A stretch of 64,000 bases of DNA. It comes from Pyrinomonadaceae bacterium (GTDB lineage Bacteria > Acidobacteriota > Blastocatellia > Pyrinomonadales > Pyrinomonadaceae). Made by a program: the position numbers and the translations under genes. The notes under the pieces are model-generated. The model saw nothing but the letters and a program-made list of their open reading frames with translations, had not been told where the DNA came from and did no database searches. This document shows positions 53,620 to 61,546 of this stretch, one piece after another. The DNA lies in contig JANQRU010000006.1 of NCBI GenBank assembly GCA_028284415.1, forward strand, positions 62,001 to 126,000, given 5' to 3'. The stretch's first letter is position 1. Each line of letters starts with the position of its first letter.

Positions 53620-54225
53620 ATGTATATGAGAATCAGCGTTCAAACTAAAGAAATAAGAGAAGCTATTTTGGATTCTACTGATCGTTTGCTTGCTCGTTAT
53701 GGTTATCAAAAGATGACAATTGATGATTTGGCAAAAGATGTTGGTATCGGTAAAGGAAGCATTTATTTGCATTTCAAAAGCAAAGAAGAGATTGTTTTGT
53801 CACACATTGACAGAATCGTTGAACGTGTAAAAAAACATTTAATTAAAATTGCTAAAAGTAATGAAAAGACTGAAACCAAACTAAGGGAGATGTTAGTTCT
53901 AAGAGTTCTTTTCCGCTTTGATAGCGTTCAGCATTATACAGAAAGTCTTGATGAGCTTTTAGCTTCTTTGCGGGAAAAAGTTAATGAACGACGAAAAATA
54001 TATTTTCAGGAAGAATCCGAAATATTTAGAGAAGTTCTGGAAGAGGGTATTGAAAATGGTTCATATGAAGTAAATGACACTCAGAAAACTGCTGAAGCGT
54101 TCATCATTGCTACAAATTCTTTGCTTCCCGCAAGCCTTTCAACTAAAGAACTCGGCAAACGTAATGAAATCGAAGAAAAGGTTCTCAAAATAGCTGAAAT
54201 ATTAATTAAAGGAATCAAGAAATAA
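53620..54225 (+). CDS. TetR/AcrR-family transcriptional regulator
   Basis: 201 residues from ATG 53620; an ATG at 53626 is also possible. The N-terminal HTH is clear: AILDSTDRLLARYGYQKMTIDDLAKDVGIGKGSIYLHFKSKEE. The rest is a helical ligand-binding domain. It should repress its own promoter through the 53590 operator and with it the S41 protease gene 31 bp downstream. The inducer is unknown. Confidence 0.88.
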   Translation: MYMRISVQTKEIREAILDSTDRLLARYGYQKMTIDDLAKDVGIGKGSIYLHFKSKEEIVLSHIDRIVERVKKHLIKIAKSNEKTETKLREMLVLRVLFRFDSVQHYTESLDELLASLREKVNERRKIYFQEESEIFREVLEEGIENGSYEVNDTQKTAEAFIIATNSLLPASLSTKELGKRNEIEEKVLKIAEILIKGIKK

Positions 54226-54256
54226 TACACATAAATTTATTTAAGGAGTAATAATT

Positions 54257-55387
54257 ATGAAAAAGCTGACTGCAATTATAGTTTCATTGAGCATCATCAT
54301 CGGCATTTATATATTTTCCAACGTTGTTATTGTTGCCGAAAAAAATCCAGTTAATGATTTAACGGTTGATGCCAAAACTCAAAAAGAAGTAGTGGAAAAA
54401 CTTGCTAAAGACTTAAAGGAAAATTACGTTTTTCCCAAAGTGGCTGAAAAAATGAGTAATGATCTAATGAATCGTTTGAAAAGAAATGAGTACAGCCAAA
54501 TCACGAATGCCGATGAATTTGCCAAAAAACTGACCGCTCATATGCAAGCGATTAGCAAGGATAGGCACTTAAGAGTACGAACCTCAGATCGTCCGCTTCC
54601 CGTTAGGGCTAAAAGAACAGAACCAACGGAAGAAGAACAGAAAAGATTCAAAGCTTACCTTAAGAGAATCAATTACGGTTTTAACAAGGTCGAGAGATTA
54701 GAAGGAAACATTGGATATATTGATTTAAGAGGATTTACAAATCACGAGCTGGGAGAAAAAACAGTAAAACACGCAATGAATTTTCTTGCTAATACTGACG
54801 CTTTAATCTTCGACCTAAGGAAAAACGGCGGCGGTTCTCCGCGTATGGTTGCACTTATCAGTTCGTATCTTTTTGGTGATAAGCCTGTTCATCTAAATAG
54901 CCTTTATTGGCGGAAAGGTAACGTCACGAATGACTTTTGGACAAAGCCCGAAAAAGCAAATGTGAAATTTGAAGGTAAAGATGTTTATATTCTGACGAGC
55001 AAAAGAACATTTTCAGCCGCAGAGGAATTTTCTTACAACTTAAAAAATCTAAAACGCGCCACGATTGTTGGCGAAACCACGGGCGGCGGAGCTCACCCAG
55101 GTGGAATTTTCAGACTTGCAAAACATTTTAGTGTTTTCATTTCAACAGGACGTGCAATTAGCCCAATTACTAAAACCAATTGGGAAGGGACAGGTGTAGA
55201 GCCTCATGTAAAAGTGTCAAAAGAAAAAGCTCTAGATACTGCTCACGTGATAGCTCTGGAAAAAGCTCTAAAAAATATAGATGACCCAAGAATGAAAAAA
55301 TCTATTGAAAATGTGATTAAGAGGAAAAAAGAAGAGCTCTCTAAATCTGCCGAGGGAATAGCACAAAAAACTCAAGTGATATTTTAA
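54257..55387 (+). CDS. S41-family serine peptidase (tail-specific/IRBP-like), membrane-anchored
   Basis: 376 residues with an N-terminal hydrophobic segment (~6-28; signal or anchor) and AAGGAG upstream. GNIGYIDLRGF and ALIFDLRKNGGGSPRMV are S41 core strands. TSKRTFSAAEEFSY contains the candidate nucleophile Ser, and VGETTGGGAHPGG follows. These proteases cleave near exposed C termini outside the cytoplasm. It has no PDZ domain in the usual place, like the IRBP branch. Co-transcribed with TetR; a terminator follows. Confidence 0.85.
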   Translation: MKKLTAIIVSLSIIIGIYIFSNVVIVAEKNPVNDLTVDAKTQKEVVEKLAKDLKENYVFPKVAEKMSNDLMNRLKRNEYSQITNADEFAKKLTAHMQAISKDRHLRVRTSDRPLPVRAKRTEPTEEEQKRFKAYLKRINYGFNKVERLEGNIGYIDLRGFTNHELGEKTVKHAMNFLANTDALIFDLRKNGGGSPRMVALISSYLFGDKPVHLNSLYWRKGNVTNDFWTKPEKANVKFEGKDVYILTSKRTFSAAEEFSYNLKNLKRATIVGETTGGGAHPGGIFRLAKHFSVFISTGRAISPITKTNWEGTGVEPHVKVSKEKALDTAHVIALEKALKNIDDPRMKKSIENVIKRKKEELSKSAEGIAQKTQVIF

Positions 55388-55399
55388 TCTTTAAAATAT

Positions 55400-55415
55400 C
55401 TTCTAAGCAGGAAAG
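55400..55415 (+). repeat. 16-nt repeat before a terminator (copy 1)
   Basis: CTTCTAAGCAGGAAAG occurs here and at 61407-61422. Both copies lie 12 nt after a stop codon, and their last 3-4 nt form the start of the terminator 5' arm. Confidence 0.5.
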
Positions 55416-55445
55416 ACAGGTAACATTTTGCCTGTCTTTTTTTAT
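55412..55445 (+). terminator. Terminator after the S41 peptidase
   Basis: AAAGACAGG (55412-55420) pairs with CCTGTCTTT (55431-55439), 10-nt loop, followed by a T-run. Confidence 0.9.
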
Positions 55446-55452
55446 TTGAAGA

Positions 55453-55911
55453 TTATCTGTTAAAGGTTTGCTGAATCTTCAAGTCAAGCATTGGAAAAGG
55501 AACGTATTCAACCTGTCTCTTTCCTTCACGTAATTTTTCTGCCATATTCGAACCGCCTTTGCGATTTCGTGTGTGTACGATTATGTATGCAGAGGGTTGA
55601 ACCTTCTTGTTATCTGCTAACCATTCTGCAATCGCATACCCTGTGTTGTGAAAATCATCGTGGTCATTTGATTCGTAATGATGCGGAAGCAGATCGTGAT
55701 CCAAAAAAATAGCATCATATCTACCTATCTGTAGGATTTTCTTTGCATCCTCTACAGTTTCAACAATTTCGAGACGATCACCTTTTAATCTTTTCTTAAA
55801 CCAGCGATGTCTTCGCTCATCATCATCGAGAATAAATACTTCTAGAGGTTCCCTGTCGGCAGTCAAATCTGCCAGCCCTAATTTTATCAAAATGCTGCGT
55901 AAGATACCCAT
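55453..55911 (-). CDS. Cyclic-phosphate-processing receiver-like (cREC) protein
   Basis: 152 residues. VFILDDDERRHRWFKKRL (Asp29-Asp31 acidic cluster), DAIFLDHDL (Asp71, Asp73) and HTRNRKGGSNM (His113, Asn116) match the cREC type of receiver domain, predicted to act on cyclic phosphates instead of receiving phosphate. No partner gene is adjacent. It is convergent with the S41 peptidase, separated by the terminator. Cytoplasmic; substrate unknown. Confidence 0.7.
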   Translation of the reverse strand: MGILRSILIKLGLADLTADREPLEVFILDDDERRHRWFKKRLKGDRLEIVETVEDAKKILQIGRYDAIFLDHDLLPHHYESNDHDDFHNTGYAIAEWLADNKKVQPSAYIIVHTRNRKGGSNMAEKLREGKRQVEYVPFPMLDLKIQQTFNR

Positions 55912-56089
55912 AATTATTTAAAGCCTACTAACTAAAGAATTTAATATACCACACGTATTTAATCCGAAAAATTGTAAGAAATATCTTTTTTAAGCTAATG
56001 TAAATTTTTTGTTAATTACTAAGTCTTTTGTTTTCAAAAGCTTCCTCATTTTCAACTCACAGAATATAAAATTTGTTGCAATATTTAAC

Positions 56090-56118
56090 TTGTAATCAAA
56101 GCAATTTATGCCTATACT
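56090..56118 (+). promoter_or_regulatory. Promoter of the DnaC-like gene
   Basis: TTGTAA (56090-56095), 17-bp spacer, TATACT (56113-56118) preceded by TGCC. It is the only promoter-like match I see in the 296-bp gap 55912-56207, which otherwise holds nothing recognisable. Confidence 0.55.
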
Positions 56119-56207
56119 TTCGAATTAACTAAGCCCTGTTTTTGAACCAAATACCTCCGGAAAAAAATCAAGGTCTAATTAGGGAAAACTTATTAATCTG
56201 ATACCGA

Positions 56208-57023
56208 ATGTCACAAGATAAAGCGACAATTCATCCATTATTCGCTGTGCCAAATGAGGCTGAGCAAGAGATTCCTGAAGAAGATTATCAGAGATTTTCT
56301 GATGCCGAAGAGGAATCAGAAGTTTGTTCGCTTTGCTATGGTTCGGGTATGGAAGTAGTTCCCGGTAAAGGAGCAAGAGTTTGCCAGTGTCGAAAGCAGA
56401 ATTCTCATACAAAATTACTTCAAACTGCACGCATTCCGAAGCGTTATGACAACTGTCATTTTCATAGTTACAAAGCCTTAAACCCTTCTCAGGAAAGAGC
56501 TTTTCGCTTTTCTTCCAGACTTGCAATGGAATACCCTGCAATCGAAAGAGGTTTGCTTTTAATGGGAACAGTCGGAGTTGGTAAAACACATTTAGCTGTC
56601 TCAATTTTAAAAGGCTTAACGGAACGCGGATTTTCTTGTCTTTTTTATGAGTTTGGCGGTTTACTTAAGGAAATTCAGAATTCTTACAACTATGTTTCCC
56701 AAACATCAGAATTAAAAGTTCTCGAACCTGTTTTTAACGCTGAAATTCTCGTTCTAGACGAGATTGGTGCTTCAAAACCAACCGACTGGGTTCGTGACAC
56801 GATGGCTCACATAATAAATACTCGCTACAACGATAAAAAATTAACCGTTTTTACAACAAATTATCTTGATAAACCGACCAATGAACGTGAAGAAACTTTG
56901 GAAGACAGAATCGGCGTTCGCTTGCGTTCGAGACTTTTTGAGATGAGCAAAACTGTTGTGATGAATGGTGAAGACTTCCGCAAAACTTTCGATTTAACAA
57001 CACAAATCAAGAAAAGAGTTTGA
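56208..57023 (+). CDS. DnaC/DnaI-like ATPase (helicase loader)
   Basis: 271 residues. A zinc-binding N-terminal segment ([13 protein letters not shown]) is followed by [10 protein letters not shown] and an AAA+ domain. Walker A is [10 protein letters not shown], Walker [10 protein letters not shown], and FTTNY is sensor I. This is the arrangement of the DnaC/DnaI/IstB group that loads the replicative helicase. No transposase is adjacent, so an IS accessory role is unlikely. It converges on msrQ with a 4-bp gap. Confidence 0.85.
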   Translation: MSQDKATIHPLFAVPNEAEQEIPEEDYQRFSDAEEESEVCSLCYGSGMEVVPGKGARVCQCRKQNSHTKLLQTARIPKRYDNCHFHSYKALNPSQERAFRFSSRLAMEYPAIERGLLLMGTVGVGKTHLAVSILKGLTERGFSCLFYEFGGLLKEIQNSYNYVSQTSELKVLEPVFNAEILVLDEIGASKPTDWVRDTMAHIINTRYNDKKLTVFTTNYLDKPTNEREETLEDRIGVRLRSRLFEMSKTVVMNGEDFRKTFDLTTQIKKRV

Positions 57024-57027
57024 CTAG

Positions 57028-57666
57028 TCAGGCTTTTTGTCTCTGCACTTTTGGCTTTTCCATAATCTTGTAAACTCTATGTCCCAAAAGAACAGCTAAT
57101 ATAATTGCAAACAAAATCGGATAGAAGTAATCGGATTTTTGTATCCAAAAATAGTGAATTAAACCCAAAATAGCTATTACATAAATAAGTTTGTGAAGCC
57201 TAGCCCAGTTTTTCCCGCCCAGTCTTTTTATCATTCCATTTGTAGATGTAACAGCAAGCGGAATCATCAAAACTAGAGCTGTCATTCCAACGGCAATAAA
57301 GGGTCTCTGCCAAATATCACTTACAATGGCAGATACATCCAAGCTTTTGTCAAAAATAGAGTAAGTTACAAGATGAATGACGCCATAGAAGAATGCGTAA
57401 AGCCCAAGCATACGTCTTAACTTGATCAGTTGATTCCAACCAAAGATTTGTCGCAACGGTGTAACTGCCAAAGTTATGAAGATAAATATGAGAGTTAAAA
57501 TTCCCGTAGTTCTTAAAAAGAATTCAATCGGATTTGCACCTAATTGATTAAAAAACCAATCCCAAAGTAAAAACGCTAAAGGTATCAGGCTATTGATAAA
57601 TACTAGAAATTTGTTGAATTTCGCGTCGTTCATATAAATTCTAAGATAAGTGTTAAGCCGAGTCAT
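57028..57666 (-). CDS. msrQ: Methionine-sulfoxide reductase haem-binding subunit
   Basis: 212 residues from ATG 57666; a GTG at 57669 is one codon earlier and GGAAGA lies upstream. Five to six hydrophobic helices are visible. TLAVTPLRQIFGWNQLIKLRRMLGLYAFFYGVIHLVTY, GKNWARLHKLIY and HYFW contain the haem-ligand histidines of YedZ/MsrQ. MsrQ passes electrons to periplasmic MsrP for repair of oxidised methionine. It is 25 bp downstream of the PqqD-type gene and belongs to the msrP operon. Confidence 0.88.
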   Translation of the reverse strand: MTRLNTYLRIYMNDAKFNKFLVFINSLIPLAFLLWDWFFNQLGANPIEFFLRTTGILTLIFIFITLAVTPLRQIFGWNQLIKLRRMLGLYAFFYGVIHLVTYSIFDKSLDVSAIVSDIWQRPFIAVGMTALVLMIPLAVTSTNGMIKRLGGKNWARLHKLIYVIAILGLIHYFWIQKSDYFYPILFAIILAVLLGHRVYKIMEKPKVQRQKA

Positions 57667-57691
57667 CACTTATCTTCCATTCAAACAATAA

Positions 57692-58216
57692 TCACAGACA
57701 AGTTCGACCGTTATCAGGTCCACAGATGCCTCCTCCTCCCATCTGCATTTCACAACAAGCATTTGTACACTGACAAGTATTAGAGCAAGCCAATCCATCA
57801 CCAATCCCCGTCGGTGAAGGGCAAGTTGATTGAGCATGTGTAGCAGTTGGTGCGATTATTGTAGCCACAATAGGAAGGGCGACCATTGAGGAAAAACCAA
57901 CTTTTTTTATTATTTCACGTCTGGATATTTTTAGAAGGTCTTCAGTCAAATCATATGACTTCAATAAGTCTTCTTTGTGAAGGTCAAATAATGCTAACTT
58001 CACAACATCTTTCGACACAAGATTTTTCAATGTAATACTAACTTTATTACTAATTTCGTCAATGCTGGTTTTCCCATCACACTGTTTCCAAATCAAAGCT
58101 GAAATCTGATTGAGGCAAGTCGCCCTATTAGTTTTCAAGTCATAAATTAATGTTTCATCACCAGATGACTGAACAACAATCTCATTATTTCTAGCTTTTG
58201 GGTAGATTTGATCCAT
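57692..58216 (-). CDS. PqqD-like/Tat/Cys-rich protein, copy 3, inside the msrP-msrQ locus
   Basis: 174 residues from ATG 58216, chosen since GGAGA lies upstream and SRR then falls at 98-100 exactly as in copy 1. The PqqD-like part has ETLIYDLKTNRATCLNQIS and LIWKQCDGKTSIDEIS. SRREIIKK opens the Tat-like segment that ends THAQS (~130). The ~45-residue tail is the shortest, with eight cysteines and a Met/Gly-rich loop (CCEMQMGGGGIC). It lies between msrP and msrQ, a position that suggests a link to periplasmic methionine or thiol redox. Confidence 0.72.
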   Translation of the reverse strand: MDQIYPKARNNEIVVQSSGDETLIYDLKTNRATCLNQISALIWKQCDGKTSIDEISNKVSITLKNLVSKDVVKLALFDLHKEDLLKSYDLTEDLLKISRREIIKKVGFSSMVALPIVATIIAPTATHAQSTCPSPTGIGDGLACSNTCQCTNACCEMQMGGGGICGPDNGRTCL

Positions 58217-58322
58217 ATTTAATTTTTTCTCCATTTATTTGTTTTATTTGGGAGTTAAACTGTTATTGCTTTTATTTATATACGATAAAATTGTGTTGAA
58301 TGGAAAGAATGATTAGTTAATT

Positions 58323-59321
58323 TTAATAAAACTTGCTTAAATCCATTCCCTTATAGAGATTCGCAACCTCCTCACCATATCCGTTAAACATTAAGGTATC
58401 CCTTCTGCCGAACTCACCTATTCTTCTTTCAGTTGCTTGCGACCAGCGCGGATGATCAACTTTAGGATTTACATTTGAGTAAAAACCATATTCTGAAGGT
58501 GCTGACCTGCTCCAGGTTGTGATTGGTTGTTTGTCGGTTAAAGTTATCCTAACGATAGATTTGATACTTTTGAACCCATATTTCCAAGGTACGACTAATC
58601 TGATCGGTGCACCATTTTGATTAGGCATTAATTTTCCATAGATTCCCGTCGCCAAAATTGCCAAAGGATGCAAAGCTTCGTCGAGACGCAAACCCTCCAA
58701 ATATGGAAATTCTATTCCCGCGGAAAGGCTTGACTGCATTCCGTTATCTCCTTTTGGCAAATTGACTCCCTTCCCTTTTGGATTCGAGCCGTCATAGAAA
58801 GTTTGAAAAGCAACATATTTTGCTTTTCCTTGTGGTTCTACCTTGTCAAGCAATTTTTTAATTGGAAATCCTACCCAGGGAATTACCATTGACCAACCTT
58901 CAACACAACGAAATCTGTATATTCGCTCTTCCTGCTCAATTTTGAGTAATTCTTCTATTCCGAAAACTTTTGGCTTATTTACCAAACCATCAACTGAAAC
59001 TGTCCAAGGTTTTGTAACAAAATTTTCTGCAGCACTGGCAACCCCTGTTTTACTAGTCGTAAATTCGTAATAATTATTGTAGTTGGTGATGTCTTCAAAC
59101 GAGGTCAATTCATCCTTGAGACTAGTTGGTTTAGACCTAATCACGTCATCTATTTCTGCTGTGACAACTTCTTTTGGAGGCGGTGGATTAAACAAACGAT
59201 ACCCTACACCTGTTGCAACTGCCGCTCCCGCAAGAACTCCTGTGCGTATAAAATTTCTGCGGTTTAGATATGTCCTCTCATCCGTAATTTCACTTGATTT
59301 TATTTTTTTTGATTCACTCAT
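58323..59321 (-). CDS. msrP: Methionine-sulfoxide reductase catalytic subunit
   Basis: 332 residues. A twin-arginine signal [10 protein letters not shown] (20-29) leads a molybdopterin oxidoreductase domain. [15 protein letters not shown] carries the Mo-ligand Cys139, and [14 protein letters not shown] and [12 protein letters not shown] follow. MsrP (YedY) reduces protein methionine sulfoxide in the periplasm with electrons from MsrQ. It is the first gene of msrP - PqqD-type - msrQ and is divergent from the thioredoxin-like gene. Confidence 0.93.
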   Translation of the reverse strand: MSESKKIKSSEITDERTYLNRRNFIRTGVLAGAAVATGVGYRLFNPPPPKEVVTAEIDDVIRSKPTSLKDELTSFEDITNYNNYYEFTTSKTGVASAAENFVTKPWTVSVDGLVNKPKVFGIEELLKIEQEERIYRFRCVEGWSMVIPWVGFPIKKLLDKVEPQGKAKYVAFQTFYDGSNPKGKGVNLPKGDNGMQSSLSAGIEFPYLEGLRLDEALHPLAILATGIYGKLMPNQNGAPIRLVVPWKYGFKSIKSIVRITLTDKQPITTWSRSAPSEYGFYSNVNPKVDHPRWSQATERRIGEFGRRDTLMFNGYGEEVANLYKGMDLSKFY

Positions 59322-59554
59322 TTTTTCTCACCCTAACCGTTTTTCTCTAACTATTATTTACGAAAATAGCTGTGTTTCGGATTCAATTGCTATTTAAAAT
59401 GTCACAAAACAACTATTTTATTCCATCACAAAAAATATGCATCTTTTCCGTTTTTTCGGGAATAAACCTGCCACTGTTTTGTCATCTTGCAAGTGTTACA
59501 CACGAAAAATTCGTGAAATTCAAATTAATAAAATTTAAGGGGTATTTTGTCATT

Positions 59555-59968
59555 ATGAAAAAATTTATATCTAAAACTACAGCTTTAATGTTCGCTTTTG
59601 TTTTACTTACGGGTTCATTCGCAATTTCAGCTGAAGCAAGTGCAAATGCTGTCAGAAAAAAACCGACGGTTGTACTTATCAAAGCAGAATGGTGCGGAGC
59701 ATGCAAAAGGGTTGATCCAATTATCAGTAGTCTAAGAAAAGAATATGGCGGAAAAATGAATTTCGTAGTTTTGGACGTTACTGACGAAGCAGCAGAAGCT
59801 AAATCTGCCAGAATCGCTAAATCATACGGTTTGAGCAGTTTCTTCCGTACAAACAAACGCAAAACATCAACTGTTGCTGTCTTCAAAGGCTCAACTAAAG
59901 TTTTTCAAACAGCGAAAAATTATAGACGTTCGGCTTATGTAAATGCTTTCAACAAAGCTTTGAAATAA
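59555..59968 (+). CDS. Secreted thioredoxin-fold protein
   Basis: 137 residues from ATG 59555; the frame is open back to 59372 but the signal peptide and AAGGGG support this start. The signal peptide ends near SAEASA. EWCGACKR is the redox active site (WCxxC), and TSTVAVFKGS stands in place of the cis-Pro region. It is probably a periplasmic disulfide reductase fed by the CcdA protein downstream. First gene of a thiol-redox cluster. Two perfect hairpins lie between it and ccdA. Confidence 0.8.
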   Translation: MKKFISKTTALMFAFVLLTGSFAISAEASANAVRKKPTVVLIKAEWCGACKRVDPIISSLRKEYGGKMNFVVLDVTDEAAEAKSARIAKSYGLSSFFRTNKRKTSTVAVFKGSTKVFQTAKNYRRSAYVNAFNKALK

Positions 59969-59970
59969 GG

Positions 59971-60057
59971 TTTTGTCGAAATTTTGGTTCGGATTTCGAC
60001 AAAATGAAGAGGGATGGAAAAGGGTTACAAAGCAAGGAAACATCCCTCTTCTTTCTG
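59971..60057 (+). promoter_or_regulatory. Tandem perfect hairpins between thioredoxin and ccdA genes
   Basis: TTTTGTCGAAAT (59971-59982) / ATTTCGACAAAA (59993-60004) is 12 bp. GAAGAGGGATG (60006-60016) / CATCCCTCTTC (60041-60051) is 11 bp, followed by TTTCTGC. The second may be an intraoperon terminator or attenuator, the first a stabilising stem. Confidence 0.55.
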
Positions 60058-60080
60058 CACAAAATTCAAAGGAGGCTTTT

Positions 60081-60818
60081 ATGGAAAGTTATGTAGCAAA
60101 TTTACAAGACCTTTTACAAGGAAATTCAATTTTGGCTCTACCGGTAGCATTTTTGGCAGGTGTTTTAATCAGTTTTACACCGTGTGTTTATCCAATAATA
60201 CCTATCCAGTTGGGTTTTATCGGAGGACAAACAGCTAACCTAAATCAACAAAGCGAAATTTCGAGTAAATTTAACCTGCGTGGATTTACTTTATCAGTTC
60301 TTTTCGTAACGGGAATGAGCATCGTTTACGCGGCTCTTGGAGCATTTGCTTCTTTGACAGGAACACTTTTTGGAGCGTGGGCTTCCAGTCCTTGGACATA
60401 TTTAATTGTGGCAAACATCGTTTTGATTATGGCTTTATCTATGCTTGATATTTTTTCTATAAATTCGCCGCAATTCTTAAATAAATGGAATCCACAATCT
60501 AAAGGAAAAGGTTATTTGTCAGCATTACTCATCGGAGCATCTTCAGGTCTTGTTGTTGGACCATGTACGGCACCGGCTTTAGGAGCGACGCTAGCTTATG
60601 TTGGCTCTCAAGGAAATGTACTTTTTGGAGTAAGCGTTTTATTTGCTTTCGCATTTGGAATGGGGATTTTAATGATTGCTCTAGGTACATTCAGCGGATT
60701 TTTTGCAGCAATGCCACGCTCAGGTGTTTGGATGGAGAAAATTAAAAAAGGCTTCGGTTTTGTAATGATCTTGGTCGCACAATATCTATTGATTGAAGCT
60801 GGAAAAAGGGTTATTTGA
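60081..60818 (+). CDS. CcdA/DsbD-like thiol-electron membrane transporter
   Basis: 245 residues from ATG 60081, where AAAGGAGG gives an ideal ribosome site; an in-frame start at 59973 is less likely. Six hydrophobic helices are visible. FTPCVYPIIPI and VGPCTAPALGA carry the two redox cysteines that pass electrons across the membrane. Partners should be the thioredoxin-like protein upstream and the TlpA-like lipoprotein downstream. The soluble alpha and gamma domains of full DsbD are absent. Confidence 0.88.
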   Translation: MESYVANLQDLLQGNSILALPVAFLAGVLISFTPCVYPIIPIQLGFIGGQTANLNQQSEISSKFNLRGFTLSVLFVTGMSIVYAALGAFASLTGTLFGAWASSPWTYLIVANIVLIMALSMLDIFSINSPQFLNKWNPQSKGKGYLSALLIGASSGLVVGPCTAPALGATLAYVGSQGNVLFGVSVLFAFAFGMGILMIALGTFSGFFAAMPRSGVWMEKIKKGFGFVMILVAQYLLIEAGKRVI

Positions 60819-60834
60819 GGGAATTAATAAAATT

Positions 60835-61395
60835 ATGTCGAAGTTAAAGTTAGCATCATTGATTATAATTGGAATAGTTGCGGGTTTTGTTATTTCGGCT
60901 TGCACAAGTTCAAATGCAACCGAAAGCATTAAACAGAATAGAGAAAATTCTACAAAAAAAGTTCAGCCAATAGATAAACGCGGGACAAAACTCGGAGACT
61001 TAGCTCCTGATTTTGAATTAACGAAAGTTAGCGGCGAAAAAGTTTCTTTTGAGTCACTCAAAGGAAAACCTGCTGTTTTAGTTTTTTGGCTTTATTACTG
61101 TCCTGTCTGTGAAGAGGAGGCTCCGCACATTAATAAACTAAATGCTGAATTCAAATCGAAAGGTGTTCAGGTTTTAGGAATAAATGTTGGTGAAAGCGAA
61201 GCCAGAACACAAAGCGGCATCAAAGAATTTGGGATTCAATACGATGTTGCCAGAGATGAGGGAACAAAAGTTTCACAAAAATATAATGTTTTAGGTACAC
61301 CGACTGTAGTTTTCCTAGATAAAGACGGAATAGTCAGATACTACGGGAATGAACTTCCAAAAGATTATGCAGAGCGATTAAATAAACTGATTTAA
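60835..61395 (+). CDS. TlpA-like thiol-disulfide lipoprotein
   Basis: 186 residues from ATG 60835. A hydrophobic segment leads to the lipobox VISAC, so it is lipid-anchored. The thioredoxin/AhpC-TSA fold has FWLYYCPVCEEE with CPVC in the active site, and the cis-Pro segment VLGTPTVVFLDKDG. GAGGG lies upstream of the ATG. It presumably reduces periplasmic disulfides or delivers electrons to peroxide-scavenging steps, fed by the CcdA protein. Last gene of the cluster. Confidence 0.85.
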   Translation: MSKLKLASLIIIGIVAGFVISACTSSNATESIKQNRENSTKKVQPIDKRGTKLGDLAPDFELTKVSGEKVSFESLKGKPAVLVFWLYYCPVCEEEAPHINKLNAEFKSKGVQVLGINVGESEARTQSGIKEFGIQYDVARDEGTKVSQKYNVLGTPTVVFLDKDGIVRYYGNELPKDYAERLNKLI

Positions 61396-61406
61396 AATCC
61401 AAATCC

Positions 61407-61422
61407 CTTCTAAGCAGGAAAG
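61407..61422 (+). repeat. 16-nt repeat before a terminator (copy 2)
   Basis: CTTCTAAGCAGGAAAG, identical to 55400-55415, again 12 nt after the stop codon and running into the 5' arm of the terminator. Confidence 0.5.
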
Positions 61423-61475
61423 GTAAAGGAACAAACTAACTTTAAAGAATAGTCTTGTTCTTTTACCTTTTTTTT
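61419..61475 (+). terminator. Terminator after the TlpA-like gene
   Basis: AAAGGTAAAGGAACAA (61419-61434) pairs with TTGTTCTTTTACCTTT (61455-61470), 16 bp with one G-U, 20-nt loop, then a T-run. Confidence 0.9.
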
Positions 61476-61546
61476 AGCATTTAACTTCTCAATTAACTCA
61501 CTTAAAACTTCCCTTTTATCTAATTTTGGTCAATAATTGTTTTGTT

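Noticed and set aside
56208..57023. IstB helper gene of an insertion sequence
   Set aside because: No transposase or terminal repeats are adjacent, and the zinc-binding N terminus fits helicase loaders.
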